In this document: positions 19,451 through 28,962 of the stretch, one piece after another
How the letters are laid out: every line of letters begins with the position of its first letter
Position numbering within the stretch: the stretch's first letter is position 1
From: Marinobacter halodurans
GTDB taxonomy: Bacteria > Pseudomonadota > Gammaproteobacteria > Pseudomonadales > Oleiphilaceae
Reading direction: 5' to 3'
Assembly: GCF_004327985.1 (NCBI RefSeq)
Contig: NZ_SJDL01000007.1
Span: forward strand, 119,313-183,312
Length of the DNA stretch: 64,000 nucleotides
The notes under the pieces: generated by a model
Told to the model about the DNA's origin: nothing
What the model saw: the letters and a program-made list of their open reading frames with translations, nothing else
The model's database searches: none
Position numbers and translations under genes: made by a program

Positions 19451-20545
19451 ATGCTGAAAGCTCTGGAAACTGGTCTGCAGGCATGGCTCTTGCCGGGCCT
19501 GACCTCGTTGGCGGCAGTGGCAGCCACCTACGTGGTCTACCGGCTGTCGCTCGCACTGATTCGCCACTTTACCGATTCCCGAACCGTTCCCCGCCTGTTC
19601 CTCGATGCCGCCGCCCGGGCGCTGGGTGTCGTGTCCTGCCTGCTGGTGCTCAACGGGATGCTCAGCGCCGTTCCCGGCGATCTTCCGTTGCTGGCTGGCC
19701 TCCAGCAAATGGCGACGCTGCTGTTGATCCTGGCATTGACCTGGGCGGCAGTGCGCCTGACGTCGGCCATTGGGGAGGTGATCGTCCACCTGAATCCGGT
19801 GTTGGAAGGGCAGTGGAAACGGGCCCGGAAGGTGGAGACGCAAACCCGCTTCCTGGTGCGTTGCCTGAATGTGTTGATCGTGATTCTGGGTCTGGGCGCG
19901 GCGCTGATGACGTTTGAATCCGTCCGACAGCTCGGCGCCAGCCTGCTGGCCTCGGCGGGTGTGGGCGGCATCATTTTGGGCTTTGCCGCGCGGCCGGTGC
20001 TCAGCAATCTGCTGGCAGGGATGCAGATCGCTTTAACCCAGCCCTTCCGGATCGATGACGTGCTGTACGTTCAGGGCGAATGGTGTTGGGTGGAAGAGGT
20101 GACCGCCACCTACGTGGTGCTGCGGGTCTGGGATCTAAGACGCCTGATCGTGCCCCTGCAATGGTTTATCGAAAACCCGTTCCAGAACTGGTCCCGCAAC
20201 ACGGCTGACATGCTCGGCACGGTTTTTATCTGGGTGGACTACACCATGCCGATTGACCCCTTGCGAACCGAGTTTGGTCGTTTGCTGAGGGCATCCAAGC
20301 AGTGGGATGGCAATGTGGAGCTGGTCCAGGTGACGGATTCGAGCGACCAGGCCATGCAAATCCGCTTTCTGATGAGTGCGCCGGATTCCAGTCAGAGCTG
20401 GGAGTTGCGCTGTATCGTGCGCGAAGGTCTGGTGACCTATATCCAGCAGGCGTATCCGGAGCAGTTGCCTCGTGTGCGGGCACGCCTGGTGGACACCGAT
20501 GCGATGTCGTCCGGCTCGCCCTCCGATGACGACCGTTCAGGATAG
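19451..20545 (+). CDS. Mechanosensitive ion channel (MscS family)
   Basis: A 364-residue membrane protein. The pore helix and start of the beta domain read GVGGIILGFAARPVLSNLLA, then GMQIALTQPFRIDDVLYV, characteristic of MscS-type channels that open under membrane tension in osmotic downshock. Four upstream helices precede the pore helix. The Met at 19451 begins a canonical membrane N-terminus; the 34 codons before it in the same frame are Cys/Gly-rich and unlike the family. Divergent from the metal-dependent hydrolase gene. Confidence 0.88.
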   Translation: MLKALETGLQAWLLPGLTSLAAVAATYVVYRLSLALIRHFTDSRTVPRLFLDAAARALGVVSCLLVLNGMLSAVPGDLPLLAGLQQMATLLLILALTWAAVRLTSAIGEVIVHLNPVLEGQWKRARKVETQTRFLVRCLNVLIVILGLGAALMTFESVRQLGASLLASAGVGGIILGFAARPVLSNLLAGMQIALTQPFRIDDVLYVQGEWCWVEEVTATYVVLRVWDLRRLIVPLQWFIENPFQNWSRNTADMLGTVFIWVDYTMPIDPLRTEFGRLLRASKQWDGNVELVQVTDSSDQAMQIRFLMSAPDSSQSWELRCIVREGLVTYIQQAYPEQLPRVRARLVDTDAMSSGSPSDDDRSG

Positions 20546-20732
20546 GGCGATCACAGGTCCATGAGCGCTGCCATGCGCTTGTTGGCCATACACGTTCCAG
20601 ATCCGGGCCGGATACGAACGCCATGACCCGGACGACTGCGACATCGATGGCTTCCCCGTAGGCCCGCCCATACCTCCTGACGGCGGTCCTGTTGCCGGGC
20701 GCCGCTACGGCCCTGGCTTTTTACCGATCCAG

Positions 20733-21629
20733 TCAAGGCACGTTCGACGCCAGGAAGGTCTCGACCTCGGCAAGCGTCGGGATGGCGCTGGCTGCACCGG
20801 CACGCGTGACGCACAGGGCGGCGGCCGCACTGGCCCGGCGCAGCGCCATCTCCGGTGCCTGTCCGGCTGCCAGGTCCGCTAGACAGAACCCGATAAAGGT
20901 ATCGCCGGCGGCGGTCGTGTCCACGGCGTCGACGCTGAACGCGGGGGCCCGGTACCGGCCTTCCGGCGTCACGTAGACGACACCGTCCCGGCCCAGCGTC
21001 AGCAGGATGCGGAGCCGGGGATAGTCGTTGTGCAGACGGGCCTCGGCGGCGGCGACGGTGGACGCCCCGGTCAGGTCCATCGCTTCGCCCTCATTGACGA
21101 TCAGCAGGTCGACCCGGTCGAGCAGGGGCGCGATGTCCCGGCTCACCATGGGGGCCGGATTGAAGGCCACGCGGACACCGCGCTCCGTGGCCAGATCCAT
21201 GGCATCCGACAGGCCATTGGTCTCGTTCTGCAGGAGCAGCCAGTCACCCGAACCGCCCCGGACCAGGGCCTGTTCAATCTGCGAACGTGTCAAGCTGTGA
21301 TTCGCGCCGGGATACAGCAGGATCGCGTTTTCCGCCTCCCGGGTCACCTGGATGATGGCATGGCCACTGGCTTCCTGGCGTCGGGCAATGGCCGAAGTTT
21401 CCACCCCGGCTTCAATCAGTGTCTGGAGGATCCAGGCGTCCGCTTCGCCAATGGCACCGATGTGTCTGACCTCGGCGCCCGCCCTGGCCAAGGCGATCGA
21501 CTGGTTGGCGCCCTTGCCGCCCAGAAGGGCACGATAGCCGGAAGACGAGAGCGTTTCGCCGGGGCGGACAAAATGCCGGACCCGATAGACGTGATCGAGG
21601 TTGATGGAGCCCAGGTTGTAGATGGTCAT
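20733..21629 (-). CDS. rbsK: Ribokinase (PfkB family)
   Basis: A 298-residue carbohydrate kinase. Diagnostic motifs are the N-terminal NLGSINLDHVY, the substrate loop GGKGANQSIALARAG and the catalytic/ATP region DTTAAGDTFIGFCLADL. Ribokinase phosphorylates ribose at O5. An AAAGGA site precedes the ATG. No ribose transporter is adjacent, so another pentose or nucleoside-derived sugar is possible. The 187 bp on its 3' side show nothing recognisable. Confidence 0.88.
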   Translation of the reverse strand: MTIYNLGSINLDHVYRVRHFVRPGETLSSSGYRALLGGKGANQSIALARAGAEVRHIGAIGEADAWILQTLIEAGVETSAIARRQEASGHAIIQVTREAENAILLYPGANHSLTRSQIEQALVRGGSGDWLLLQNETNGLSDAMDLATERGVRVAFNPAPMVSRDIAPLLDRVDLLIVNEGEAMDLTGASTVAAAEARLHNDYPRLRILLTLGRDGVVYVTPEGRYRAPAFSVDAVDTTAAGDTFIGFCLADLAAGQAPEMALRRASAAAALCVTRAGAASAIPTLAEVETFLASNVP

Positions 21630-21826
21630 GGCGGCGTTTCCTTTGACTGACTGGATTCACCGATGGTGGGCGGTTTGGCGGGCGCTCGCAACGGTCTGTT
21701 TTGATGGCACCTGACCGCAGGCCCACTCTCCGGCGTCAACCGTCCGGTTGACGAAGCACTCGCCCGGTGCCGGTCTTCGTGGTATATCGGTTGCGCACAT
21801 TTCCATTTCAGTTCGGAACCAGAGCC

Positions 21827-22393
21827 ATGCCAAGAGCCAGTGAAATCAAGAAGAATTCCGCCGTTGAATACCAGGGCAACGTCTATTTCGTGAAGGACAT
21901 CGAGCGCTCAGTGCCCCAGGGGCGTGCCGGCGGGAGCCTCTACCGGATGCGCATGTACGATGTGGTCACGGGCAGCAAGATCGACGAGACCTTCAAGGAC
22001 TCCGACATGTTGAACCTGGCCGACCTGGTGCGTCGTCCGGCAACCTTTTCCTACGCCGACGGCGACGAGTACGTCTTCATGGATTCCGAGGACTTCAGCC
22101 AGTACAGCCTCAATCGCGAAGCCATTGCCGACGAGCTGCTGTTCATCAGTGAAGATACCCAGGGCCTGATGGTGATCCTGGTGAGTGACGCGCCGGTATC
22201 CCTCGCGCTGCCGCCGACGGTGGAACTGGTGATCGAGGAAACCGATCCGTCCGTCAAGGGCGGTTCGGCGACCGCACGGACCAAGCCCGCCCGTCTGACT
22301 ACCGGGCTGGTCGTGCAGGTGCCCGAGCATATCTCCACCGGGGACCGCATCCGGATCAACGTCGAGGAGCGCAAGTTCCTCAGCCGGGCCTGA
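21827..22393 (+). CDS. yeiP: EF-P-like translation factor EfpL (YeiP)
   Basis: A 188-residue three-domain EF-P paralogue that helps ribosomes through difficult peptide-bond sequences. It follows E. coli YeiP closely in layout: [15 protein letters not shown], the beta3-beta4 loop QGRAGG with Arg at position 33, [13 protein letters not shown], and the C-terminal [18 protein letters not shown]. Arg33 is the equivalent of the EfpL loop-tip arginine, where EF-P has a modified lysine. The Met at 21827 gives the family start. Confidence 0.93.
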   Translation: MPRASEIKKNSAVEYQGNVYFVKDIERSVPQGRAGGSLYRMRMYDVVTGSKIDETFKDSDMLNLADLVRRPATFSYADGDEYVFMDSEDFSQYSLNREAIADELLFISEDTQGLMVILVSDAPVSLALPPTVELVIEETDPSVKGGSATARTKPARLTTGLVVQVPEHISTGDRIRINVEERKFLSRA

Positions 22394-22545
22394 CACCCGC
22401 GCGACAGTCGGGCTCCGGTTCCCGCCGGAGCCCGCTTTCCCCCAGCTCTCACCCGCCTCTCTGAGCGTCCGTTTTTCCGTCGATACCATCAGACGCAAGC
22501 CCCAAAAAGTGTCGCTATTTGCTCTAGGTCATCTACCGACCCGGG

Positions 22546-22585
22546 CTGTCATCTTTCTGTCACATTGTCGTCACCATACTGTCAC
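22546..22585 (+). promoter_or_regulatory. Tandem Pho boxes upstream of pstS
   Basis: Four PhoB half-sites occur at exact 11-bp intervals: CTGTCAT (22546), CTGTCAC (22557), TCGTCAC (22568, two mismatches) and CTGTCAC (22579). This is the layout of two tandem 18-bp Pho boxes and predicts induction under phosphate starvation. Confidence 0.9.
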
Positions 22586-22668
22586 ACGATCTGACGAAGC
22601 TGGTCCCGACTCACAGCACGAGTACTGCGAAAAACGCGTCCTTCATAAAACGATTCAAGGAGAAAACG

Positions 22669-23733
22669 ATGCTCAAGCTGATTTCACGGGGCCTGATGGT
22701 TGCAACGGCAACATTCGCCCTGAGCACGGCCGCTGCGGCGGACGTCAACGAAATTTCCGGCGCTGGCGCCACCTTCCCTTACCCGGTGTATGGCAAGTGG
22801 GCGAGCGCCTACCAGAAGGAAACCGGTGTCAAGTTCAACTACCAGGCCATCGGCTCTGGCGGCGGCATCAAGCAGATCTCTGCCAAGACCGTCGACTTCG
22901 GTGCCTCCGATGCGCCGCTGACTCCGGAAAAACTGGATGAAATCGGCCTGATGCAGTTCCCGATGGTCATGGGCGGTGTGGTACCGGTTGTCCACATCGA
23001 CGGCATCAAGGCCGGTGACCTGAAACTGTCCGGGGAAGCCCTGGCCGACATCTTCATGGGCAAGGTGAAGAAGTGGAACGATTCCGAAATTGCCGAGCTG
23101 AACCCGGACCTGAACCTGCCGGACAAGGCCATCACCGTTGTTCACCGTTCTGACGGTTCCGGCACCACCTGGATCTTCACCAACTACCTGAGCAAGGTTT
23201 CCAGCGACTGGAAAAACGAGATCGGTAACGAGAAAGCCGTCAAGTGGCCGGCCGGTGTCGGCGGCAAGGGCAATCAGGGTGTGGCGTCCTATGTTGACCG
23301 CATCAACGGTTCCATCGGCTACGTCGAGTACGCCTATGCCCTGCAGAACAAGATGGCCTACGCCCAGCTGGAAAACCACGACGGCAACTACGTGTCGCCG
23401 ACCGCCGAGAACTTCCAGGCCGCGGCTGCCGGCGCTGACTGGGCTAACGCGGATGGCTTCTACATGGTCCTGACCGATCAGCCGGGCGCCAACAGCTGGC
23501 CGATCACCGGTGCCACGTTCATCCTGGTCTACAAGCAGGCGTCCAAGCCGGAAGTGACCCAGGCGGTCCTGAAGTTCTTCGACTGGAGCTACGCCAACGG
23601 CGACGACATGGCCAACAAACTGGACTACGTGCCGATGCCGGACAGCGTTGTGAAGCTGGTCGAGAAGACCTGGGCCAAGGAAATCAAAGGCTCCAACGGC
23701 AACGATGTCTGGACCGTAAGCATGTCCAACTGA
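22669..23733 (+). CDS. pstS: Phosphate-binding periplasmic protein PstS
   Basis: A 354-residue solute-binding protein with a Sec signal peptide (MLKLISRGLMVATATFALS..., cleavage likely after AAAA). Phosphate-binding loops GAGATFPYPVY, GSGGGIKQI and HRSDGSGTTWIFTNYL are intact. It captures phosphate for the PstCAB importer. AAGGAG precedes the ATG. Tandem Pho boxes lie ~85 bp upstream, and a stem-loop after the gene likely lowers expression of the permease genes relative to PstS. Confidence 0.96.
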   Translation: MLKLISRGLMVATATFALSTAAAADVNEISGAGATFPYPVYGKWASAYQKETGVKFNYQAIGSGGGIKQISAKTVDFGASDAPLTPEKLDEIGLMQFPMVMGGVVPVVHIDGIKAGDLKLSGEALADIFMGKVKKWNDSEIAELNPDLNLPDKAITVVHRSDGSGTTWIFTNYLSKVSSDWKNEIGNEKAVKWPAGVGGKGNQGVASYVDRINGSIGYVEYAYALQNKMAYAQLENHDGNYVSPTAENFQAAAAGADWANADGFYMVLTDQPGANSWPITGATFILVYKQASKPEVTQAVLKFFDWSYANGDDMANKLDYVPMPDSVVKLVEKTWAKEIKGSNGNDVWTVSMSN

Positions 23734-23804
23734 TCGGGTGACCTCACCCACGACAGGGCCGGGTGGAGGCGAGAGCGCCACCCGGTCCGGTCACCACGAA
23801 CGCA

Positions 23805-23836
23805 ACAGGTCGCCGCGAGGGGCCTGTGCGTTTTTT
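23805..23836 (+). terminator. Intercistronic terminator/attenuator between pstS and pstC
   Basis: A 7-bp stem (ACAGGTC / GGCCTGT, one G-U pair) is followed after three bases by six T residues. Partial termination here would explain higher PstS than PstCAB. Confidence 0.6.
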
Positions 23837-23904
23837 GCAATCAGCGATCCCAATAGCGGTCGCGTATTAACCGGCCAGACGGTCTGGTCGATGGAGGACA
23901 CCGA

Positions 23905-24897
23905 GTGAGCACAGAACTGACAACGGACGGTTCGATCCCGGCGACGGACGCCCGGACCGGTCGCACCGGGCACCTGGCCGACAAGGCCTTCCGCGGTCTG
24001 ACCCAGTTCTTCGCCCTGCTGGTGGCACTCTCTGTCCTCGGCGTGTTTATCACGCTGCTTGTCGGGGCCTGGCCGGCCCTTGAACAATACGGCTTCTTCA
24101 ATTTCCTGACCACCAATGACTGGAACCCCGTCACGGATGTCTACGGTGCGGTGGCCCCGATCTACGGCACATTGGTGACGTCATTGCTGGCACTGCTGAT
24201 CGGCGTACCGGTCAGTTTCGGCATTGCCCTGTTTATTACTGAGCTGGCGCCGGTCTGGCTCAAACGCCCGATCGGTGTGGCTATCGAATTGCTGGCAGCG
24301 GTCCCCAGCATCATCTACGGGATGTGGGGCCTGTTTGTCTTTGCGCCCTGGTTTTCCGAGAACGTGCAGCCCTGGATGACCGACAACCTGGGCGACTGGC
24401 CACTCATTGGCGGGCTGTTCCAGGGGCCGCCGATGGGTATCGGCATGTTCACCGCCGGGCTGATCCTGGCGATCATGATCATCCCGTTCATGGCTGCGGT
24501 CATGCGCGATGTGTTCGAGACCGTACCGCCGGTCTACAAGGAATCCGCGTACGGCCTGGGCGGAACCACCTGGGAAGTGGTCTGGAAGGTGGTGTTGCCC
24601 TACACCAAGATCGGCGTTGTCGGTGGCATCATGCTGGGGCTGGGCCGGGCGCTGGGCGAAACCATGGCCGTCACCTTTGTCATCGGCAACTCCCACAATG
24701 TCTCCGGCTCCCTGTTCATGCCCGGTAACACGATTTCGTCCACGCTGGCCAACGAGTTCACCGAAGCGGACGGGGCCATTTACACCTCGTCGCTGATCTC
24801 CCTCGGCCTGGTCCTGTTCCTGCTGACCTTCGTGGTGCTGGCTATCGCCAAGCTCATGCTGATCCGCCTGAAGGCCAAAGAAGGGAAAGCGAGCTGA
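23905..24897 (+). CDS. pstC: Phosphate ABC transporter permease PstC
   Basis: A 330-residue inner-membrane permease with six helices and the binding-protein-dependent transport (EAA) loop ESAYGLGGTTWEVVWKVVLP. It pairs with PstA to form the phosphate channel. Translation starts with GTG at 23905, eight bases after GGAGG; no better ATG is present upstream. Located between pstS and pstA. Confidence 0.95.
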   Translation: MSTELTTDGSIPATDARTGRTGHLADKAFRGLTQFFALLVALSVLGVFITLLVGAWPALEQYGFFNFLTTNDWNPVTDVYGAVAPIYGTLVTSLLALLIGVPVSFGIALFITELAPVWLKRPIGVAIELLAAVPSIIYGMWGLFVFAPWFSENVQPWMTDNLGDWPLIGGLFQGPPMGIGMFTAGLILAIMIIPFMAAVMRDVFETVPPVYKESAYGLGGTTWEVVWKVVLPYTKIGVVGGIMLGLGRALGETMAVTFVIGNSHNVSGSLFMPGNTISSTLANEFTEADGAIYTSSLISLGLVLFLLTFVVLAIAKLMLIRLKAKEGKAS

Positions 24898-24900
24898 ACC

Positions 24901-25740
24901 ATGAATTCCTCCCTGTATCTGCGTCGCCGTCTGATCAACGCTTTCAACCTGACCGTTTCGGTCCTGACCACACTGTTCGGCCTGTTCTGGCTGGGGTGGC
25001 TGCTGTGGACCCTGTTCAGTAACGGGCTGCAATGGATCAACCTGGACCTGTTCACCCAGTCCACGCCGCCCCCGGGAGAGGCGGGCGGCCTGGCCAACGC
25101 CATTGTCGGCAGCCTGATGCTGACCGGCCTCGGGGTGCTGATCGGGGCGCCGGCGGGTGTCCTGGCGGGTACCTTCCTGTGTGAATTCGGGCGGTCCTCG
25201 CGCTTTGCCAGCGTGGTGCGGTTCGTCAACGACATCCTGCTGAGTGCACCGTCAATCATTATCGGTGTATTCATCTATGGCGTTGTGGTGGTGAGCACCG
25301 GGCACTTCTCCGGCTGGGCCGGCGGTCTGGCTCTGGCGCTTATTGTTCTGCCGGTTGTCGTCCGCACCACCGAAGACATGTTGCACCTGGTGCCGGACCA
25401 GATGCGCGAGGCGGCTGCCGCATTGGGTGCGCCCCAGTGGAAGGTGGTCAGCGCCATCGTCTATCGGGCCGCGGCCCGGGGCATTGCCACCGGCATCCTG
25501 CTGGGGATTGCCCGTATCAGCGGCGAGACCGCGCCGCTGCTGTTTACCGCCCTCAACAACCAGTTCTGGACGACCGACATGTCCCAGCCCATGTCGAACC
25601 TGCCTGTGGTGATCTTCCAGTTTGCCATGAGCCCCTATGACGACTGGCAGCACCTGGCCTGGGCCGGTTCACTGCTGATCACGGTCACCATCCTGCTTCT
25701 CAATATCATTGCCCGCATCTGGCTGCGGGAAGGCAAATAA
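24901..25740 (+). CDS. pstA: Phosphate ABC transporter permease PstA
   Basis: A 279-residue permease, partner of PstC. The EAA loop reads REAAAALGAPQWKVVSAIVY. Six membrane helices are evident. It starts 3 bp after the pstC stop, so the two are translationally linked. Confidence 0.95.
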   Translation: MNSSLYLRRRLINAFNLTVSVLTTLFGLFWLGWLLWTLFSNGLQWINLDLFTQSTPPPGEAGGLANAIVGSLMLTGLGVLIGAPAGVLAGTFLCEFGRSSRFASVVRFVNDILLSAPSIIIGVFIYGVVVVSTGHFSGWAGGLALALIVLPVVVRTTEDMLHLVPDQMREAAAALGAPQWKVVSAIVYRAAARGIATGILLGIARISGETAPLLFTALNNQFWTTDMSQPMSNLPVVIFQFAMSPYDDWQHLAWAGSLLITVTILLLNIIARIWLREGK

Positions 25741-25752
25741 AGGTACGTATCC

Positions 25753-26643
25753 ATGGCACTTTATCCCGGAATGTCTGCAATGAAAGCCGGGCCGCTGGAC
25801 AGCGGCACAACCGGTCAGTACCAGATGTCGGCACCGGACTCGGTGGCCGCGTCCGCATCGGAGCCGGTGAGCGTCGATACCATGCTGGATTCATCCAAGA
25901 TCACGGTCCGTGACCTGAACTTCCACTATGGCAAGTTCCACGCCCTGAAAGACATCAACATCCGCATCCCGGAAAAGAAAGTGACGGCGTTCATCGGGCC
26001 GTCCGGCTGCGGCAAGTCGACGCTGCTGCGGACGATGAACCGCATCTACGAGCTGTATCCGGACCAGCGGGCCTCCGGAGAGATCCTGCTGGACGGCTGC
26101 AACGTGCTGGATCGCAAGCAGGATCTGAACCTGCTGCGGGCGAAAGTCGGTATGGTGTTCCAGAAGCCGACGCCGTTCCCCATGTCTGTCTTCGACAACG
26201 TGGCCTTTGGCGTGAAGCTCTACGAGCGCCTGTCCCGAGTGGACATGGAGGAGCGCGTTGAATGGGCCTTGCGCAAGGCCGCGCTGTGGGATGAAGTGAA
26301 GGACAAACTGCACCAGGGCGGCACGCGCCTGTCCGGTGGCCAGCAGCAGCGGCTGTGCATCGCCCGCGGTATCGCGGTGAAGCCCGAGGTGTTGCTGCTG
26401 GATGAACCCGCTTCCGCGCTGGACCCGATCTCCACCCTCAAGATCGAGGAGCTGATCAACGAGCTCAAGGACGACTACACCATCGTGATCGTCACCCACA
26501 ACATGCAGCAGGCCTCGCGGGTGTCCGACTACACCGCCTTCATGTACCTGGGCGAGCTGGTGGAGTTCGACGACACCACCACGATCTTCACAGCACCGGC
26601 CAACAAGCAGACGGAAGACTACATCACCGGTCGTTACGGCTGA
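25753..26643 (+). CDS. pstB: Phosphate ABC transporter ATP-binding protein PstB
   Basis: A 296-residue ATPase energising PstCA. Walker A is GPSGCGKST (82-90), the signature LSGGQQQR, Walker [14 protein letters not shown] and the H-loop VTHNMQQA. The N-terminus carries about 45 residues (Ser/Ala/Pro-rich) before the usual family start; an alternative Met at residue 44 would remove them but has no better ribosome-binding site. phoU, which often follows pstB, is absent. Confidence 0.95.
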   Translation: MALYPGMSAMKAGPLDSGTTGQYQMSAPDSVAASASEPVSVDTMLDSSKITVRDLNFHYGKFHALKDINIRIPEKKVTAFIGPSGCGKSTLLRTMNRIYELYPDQRASGEILLDGCNVLDRKQDLNLLRAKVGMVFQKPTPFPMSVFDNVAFGVKLYERLSRVDMEERVEWALRKAALWDEVKDKLHQGGTRLSGGQQQRLCIARGIAVKPEVLLLDEPASALDPISTLKIEELINELKDDYTIVIVTHNMQQASRVSDYTAFMYLGELVEFDDTTTIFTAPANKQTEDYITGRYG

Positions 26644-26750
26644 CCGCCCATTCATTGTCGATTGGGGCAGGGCGGAGATCGCGAATTTGGGAGCTAATCA
26701 GGGGCTCCTTTGCTATGATCTCCGCCTTTCAAATCCTGCAGGCCATTACC

Positions 26751-27089
26751 ATGTCACAGCTCCCTCCCTGTCCCCAGTGCCAGTCTGAATACACCTACGA
26801 GGACGGCGTCCAGCTCGTGTGCCCCGAGTGCGGCCATGAATGGACCGAAGCCGAACAGGCTGACGCCGACACCGGTCCGGTGATCCGCGATGCCAACGGC
26901 AATACGCTGCAGGATGGTGACACCGTGACCGTCATCAAGGATCTCAAGGTGAAAGGCTCCAGCCTGGTGGTGAAAGTCGGCACCAAGGTCAAGAACATCC
27001 GTTTGGTGGATGGCGACCACGACATCGACTGCAAGATCGATGGCGTGGGTGCGATGAAGCTGAAGTCGGAGTTCGTCAAGAAAGCTTGA
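26751..27089 (+). CDS. yjdM: PhnA/YjdM zinc-ribbon protein
   Basis: A 112-residue protein with an N-terminal zinc ribbon (CPQC...CPEC) and the conserved C-terminal barrel ([36 protein letters not shown]) of the YjdM family, historically called PhnA. It is not needed for phosphonate cleavage in E. coli and its role is unclear. The Met at 26751 starts the ribbon correctly; the 32 upstream codons are dropped. It follows pstB by 107 bp on the same strand. Confidence 0.9.
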   Translation: MSQLPPCPQCQSEYTYEDGVQLVCPECGHEWTEAEQADADTGPVIRDANGNTLQDGDTVTVIKDLKVKGSSLVVKVGTKVKNIRLVDGDHDIDCKIDGVGAMKLKSEFVKKA

Positions 27090-27264
27090 CCCGGGCAAAG
27101 ATGTCCATCGGCGCCGGGCTTGGACTGTTTTTTCAGCGGGATCAACCGGCTACCGGTATCACGTTGTAACCTGACTGTCATTTATTGCGGACACACTGGC
27201 CCCTCCAGATCGTACTCGGGTCAGGGACTGCCCGAGGCATATTGTTGTTGCCACGAGGTCTGCC

Positions 27265-28848
27265 ATGAAAATCCGCAACCAGCTCCGCCTTGTCATGGCG
27301 GTGACCCTGGTCAGTCTGCTCGCCGTGATGGCGCTGTCCGGCCATACCCTCTTGAACCTGCGTCAGGACTACCAGCATTTCCAGGCGCTGGAATCCGTGG
27401 AGAAGGCGATTCTCCAGATTGAGGCCCAGGGGCTGGCCACCTCCCGGGACGACCCGATCCTGGTCGATGAAACCCGGCCGCATTTCGAAAAGACGGACGC
27501 GGTCGTGGGGCCGCTGTTCAAGACACTGGACGACAGCCTCCAGACGGACGACGCCCGGCAGTCGCTGGCGAACATCAAGGCCCATTGGGACAGCTATTAC
27601 GATGGCTGGATGACCGCCCTGGACATTGCCCAGGACAGTCCCGCGGATGCCCTGTCGATTCCGGATGTGCTCTACAATCAGCATCTCAAACCGGCCGTGG
27701 ATGGCCTGAACGCCCTGGCTGTCGACGTCCGCTCCGAGGCGAATGCGGCGAGCGCCCGGATCGAGCAGGCCATGGAGCGCATTGTCTGGATCGTCATTAC
27801 GCCGCTGGTGGGCGCGGTCATCCTCATCGCCCTGTTCCAGGGCTGGGTCGGACGCCGTCTGCGGCGCAATATCGATCATGTCTCCGCCGCCGTCGACCGG
27901 CTCCAGCAGGGGGACCTGAGTCAGCGACTCCCGCACCAGAACGACGAGATCGGCGAGATCTGTCAGCGCATCAACACCTTTGTCGATCAGGTGGAGCGGC
28001 TGGTGGAGGCCATCGGCATGGCGGTGACGGAAACCCGGACCTCCGTCCACGACCTGGTGGATCGCTCTGACTCGGTAAACGCCAATGCCCAGGCCCAGGA
28101 AGATCGCCTGAACCGGATTGGCAGCGCCATGGGCGATATGGATGACAAGGGGCACAACATGGCCGCCTTTGCCCAACAGGCCATGGCCCAGGTGGAGGAA
28201 ACGCGGAACCTTGTCGAACAGGGGAACCGGGCTGGCGAAGACACGGTCCAGGTCCTGCAGCGGGTGTCCGAACGGGTGGAAACCGCGGCAAGCCGACTCG
28301 ATGCCCTGGACGGCGAGTTGCGTCAGATCGATCAGGTCCTGGACGTTATCGGCGCCATCACCGAACAGACCAACCTGTTGGCCCTGAACGCCTCGATTGA
28401 AGCGGCCCGGGCCGGGGAACACGGTCGTGGCTTCGCGGTGGTCGCTGACGAGGTGCGCCAGCTTTCCAGGAAAACCGCCAGTTCCACCTCCAATATCCAC
28501 AACCTGATCCGTACGATCGGCAGCCACACCGAGGAAGTCCTGGCCGCCATGGGGGACGCCCGGGACGCCAGCCGTCAGGGGCTGGCGTCCGGCGATGAGA
28601 TGGATCGTATCCTGGGCAACATCGATGCGGCTATCCGGGAAACCAGTGGCATGGTCGAGCGTATGGTCGCCACGACCGAGGATCAGGCCGGCGCCAGCGC
28701 GGACGTGGTGCAGAGCATGCACGCCATGGACGACCTCCGGCGCGCAACCGGCGAGGAGATCCAGGCCACCGGCACGGCCATTGGCCGGCTCGGCGACGTT
28801 GCTGACCAACTGGTTGTCGCCATGGGCGTTTACGGCCGGGTCCAGTAG
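27265..28848 (+). CDS. Methyl-accepting chemotaxis protein
   Basis: A 527-residue chemoreceptor. An N-terminal membrane helix is followed by a ~165-residue periplasmic helical domain, a second helix near residues 175-195, a HAMP domain, and a signalling domain whose hairpin tip reads [20 protein letters not shown]. It lies between the pst block and phoX, but the ligand cannot be inferred. The tip has Ser where most receptors have Ala, a minor variation. Confidence 0.92.
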   Translation: MKIRNQLRLVMAVTLVSLLAVMALSGHTLLNLRQDYQHFQALESVEKAILQIEAQGLATSRDDPILVDETRPHFEKTDAVVGPLFKTLDDSLQTDDARQSLANIKAHWDSYYDGWMTALDIAQDSPADALSIPDVLYNQHLKPAVDGLNALAVDVRSEANAASARIEQAMERIVWIVITPLVGAVILIALFQGWVGRRLRRNIDHVSAAVDRLQQGDLSQRLPHQNDEIGEICQRINTFVDQVERLVEAIGMAVTETRTSVHDLVDRSDSVNANAQAQEDRLNRIGSAMGDMDDKGHNMAAFAQQAMAQVEETRNLVEQGNRAGEDTVQVLQRVSERVETAASRLDALDGELRQIDQVLDVIGAITEQTNLLALNASIEAARAGEHGRGFAVVADEVRQLSRKTASSTSNIHNLIRTIGSHTEEVLAAMGDARDASRQGLASGDEMDRILGNIDAAIRETSGMVERMVATTEDQAGASADVVQSMHAMDDLRRATGEEIQATGTAIGRLGDVADQLVVAMGVYGRVQ

Positions 28849-28911
28849 GGCCTCCAGCCTCGCGGCGGTTGACGGGGGCTGCACGGGCTCTCTTCGTTAA
28901 ATGGGCACAAA

Positions 28912-28937
28912 AAAACCGGAGCCGAGGCCCCGGTTTT
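28912..28937. terminator. Bidirectional terminator between MCP and phoX
   Basis: An 8-bp inverted repeat (AAAACCGG / CCGGTTTT) with a 10-base loop, preceded by an A-run and ending in Ts, lies between the convergent genes. Confidence 0.8.
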
Positions 28938-28962
28938 CTCATTTCAGCGTGTGGCAGTCGGC

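Noticed and set aside
20546..20732. Minus-strand frame ending GTCMANKRMAALMDL between mscS and ribokinase
   Set aside because: No start codon context or homologous domain; probably non-coding.
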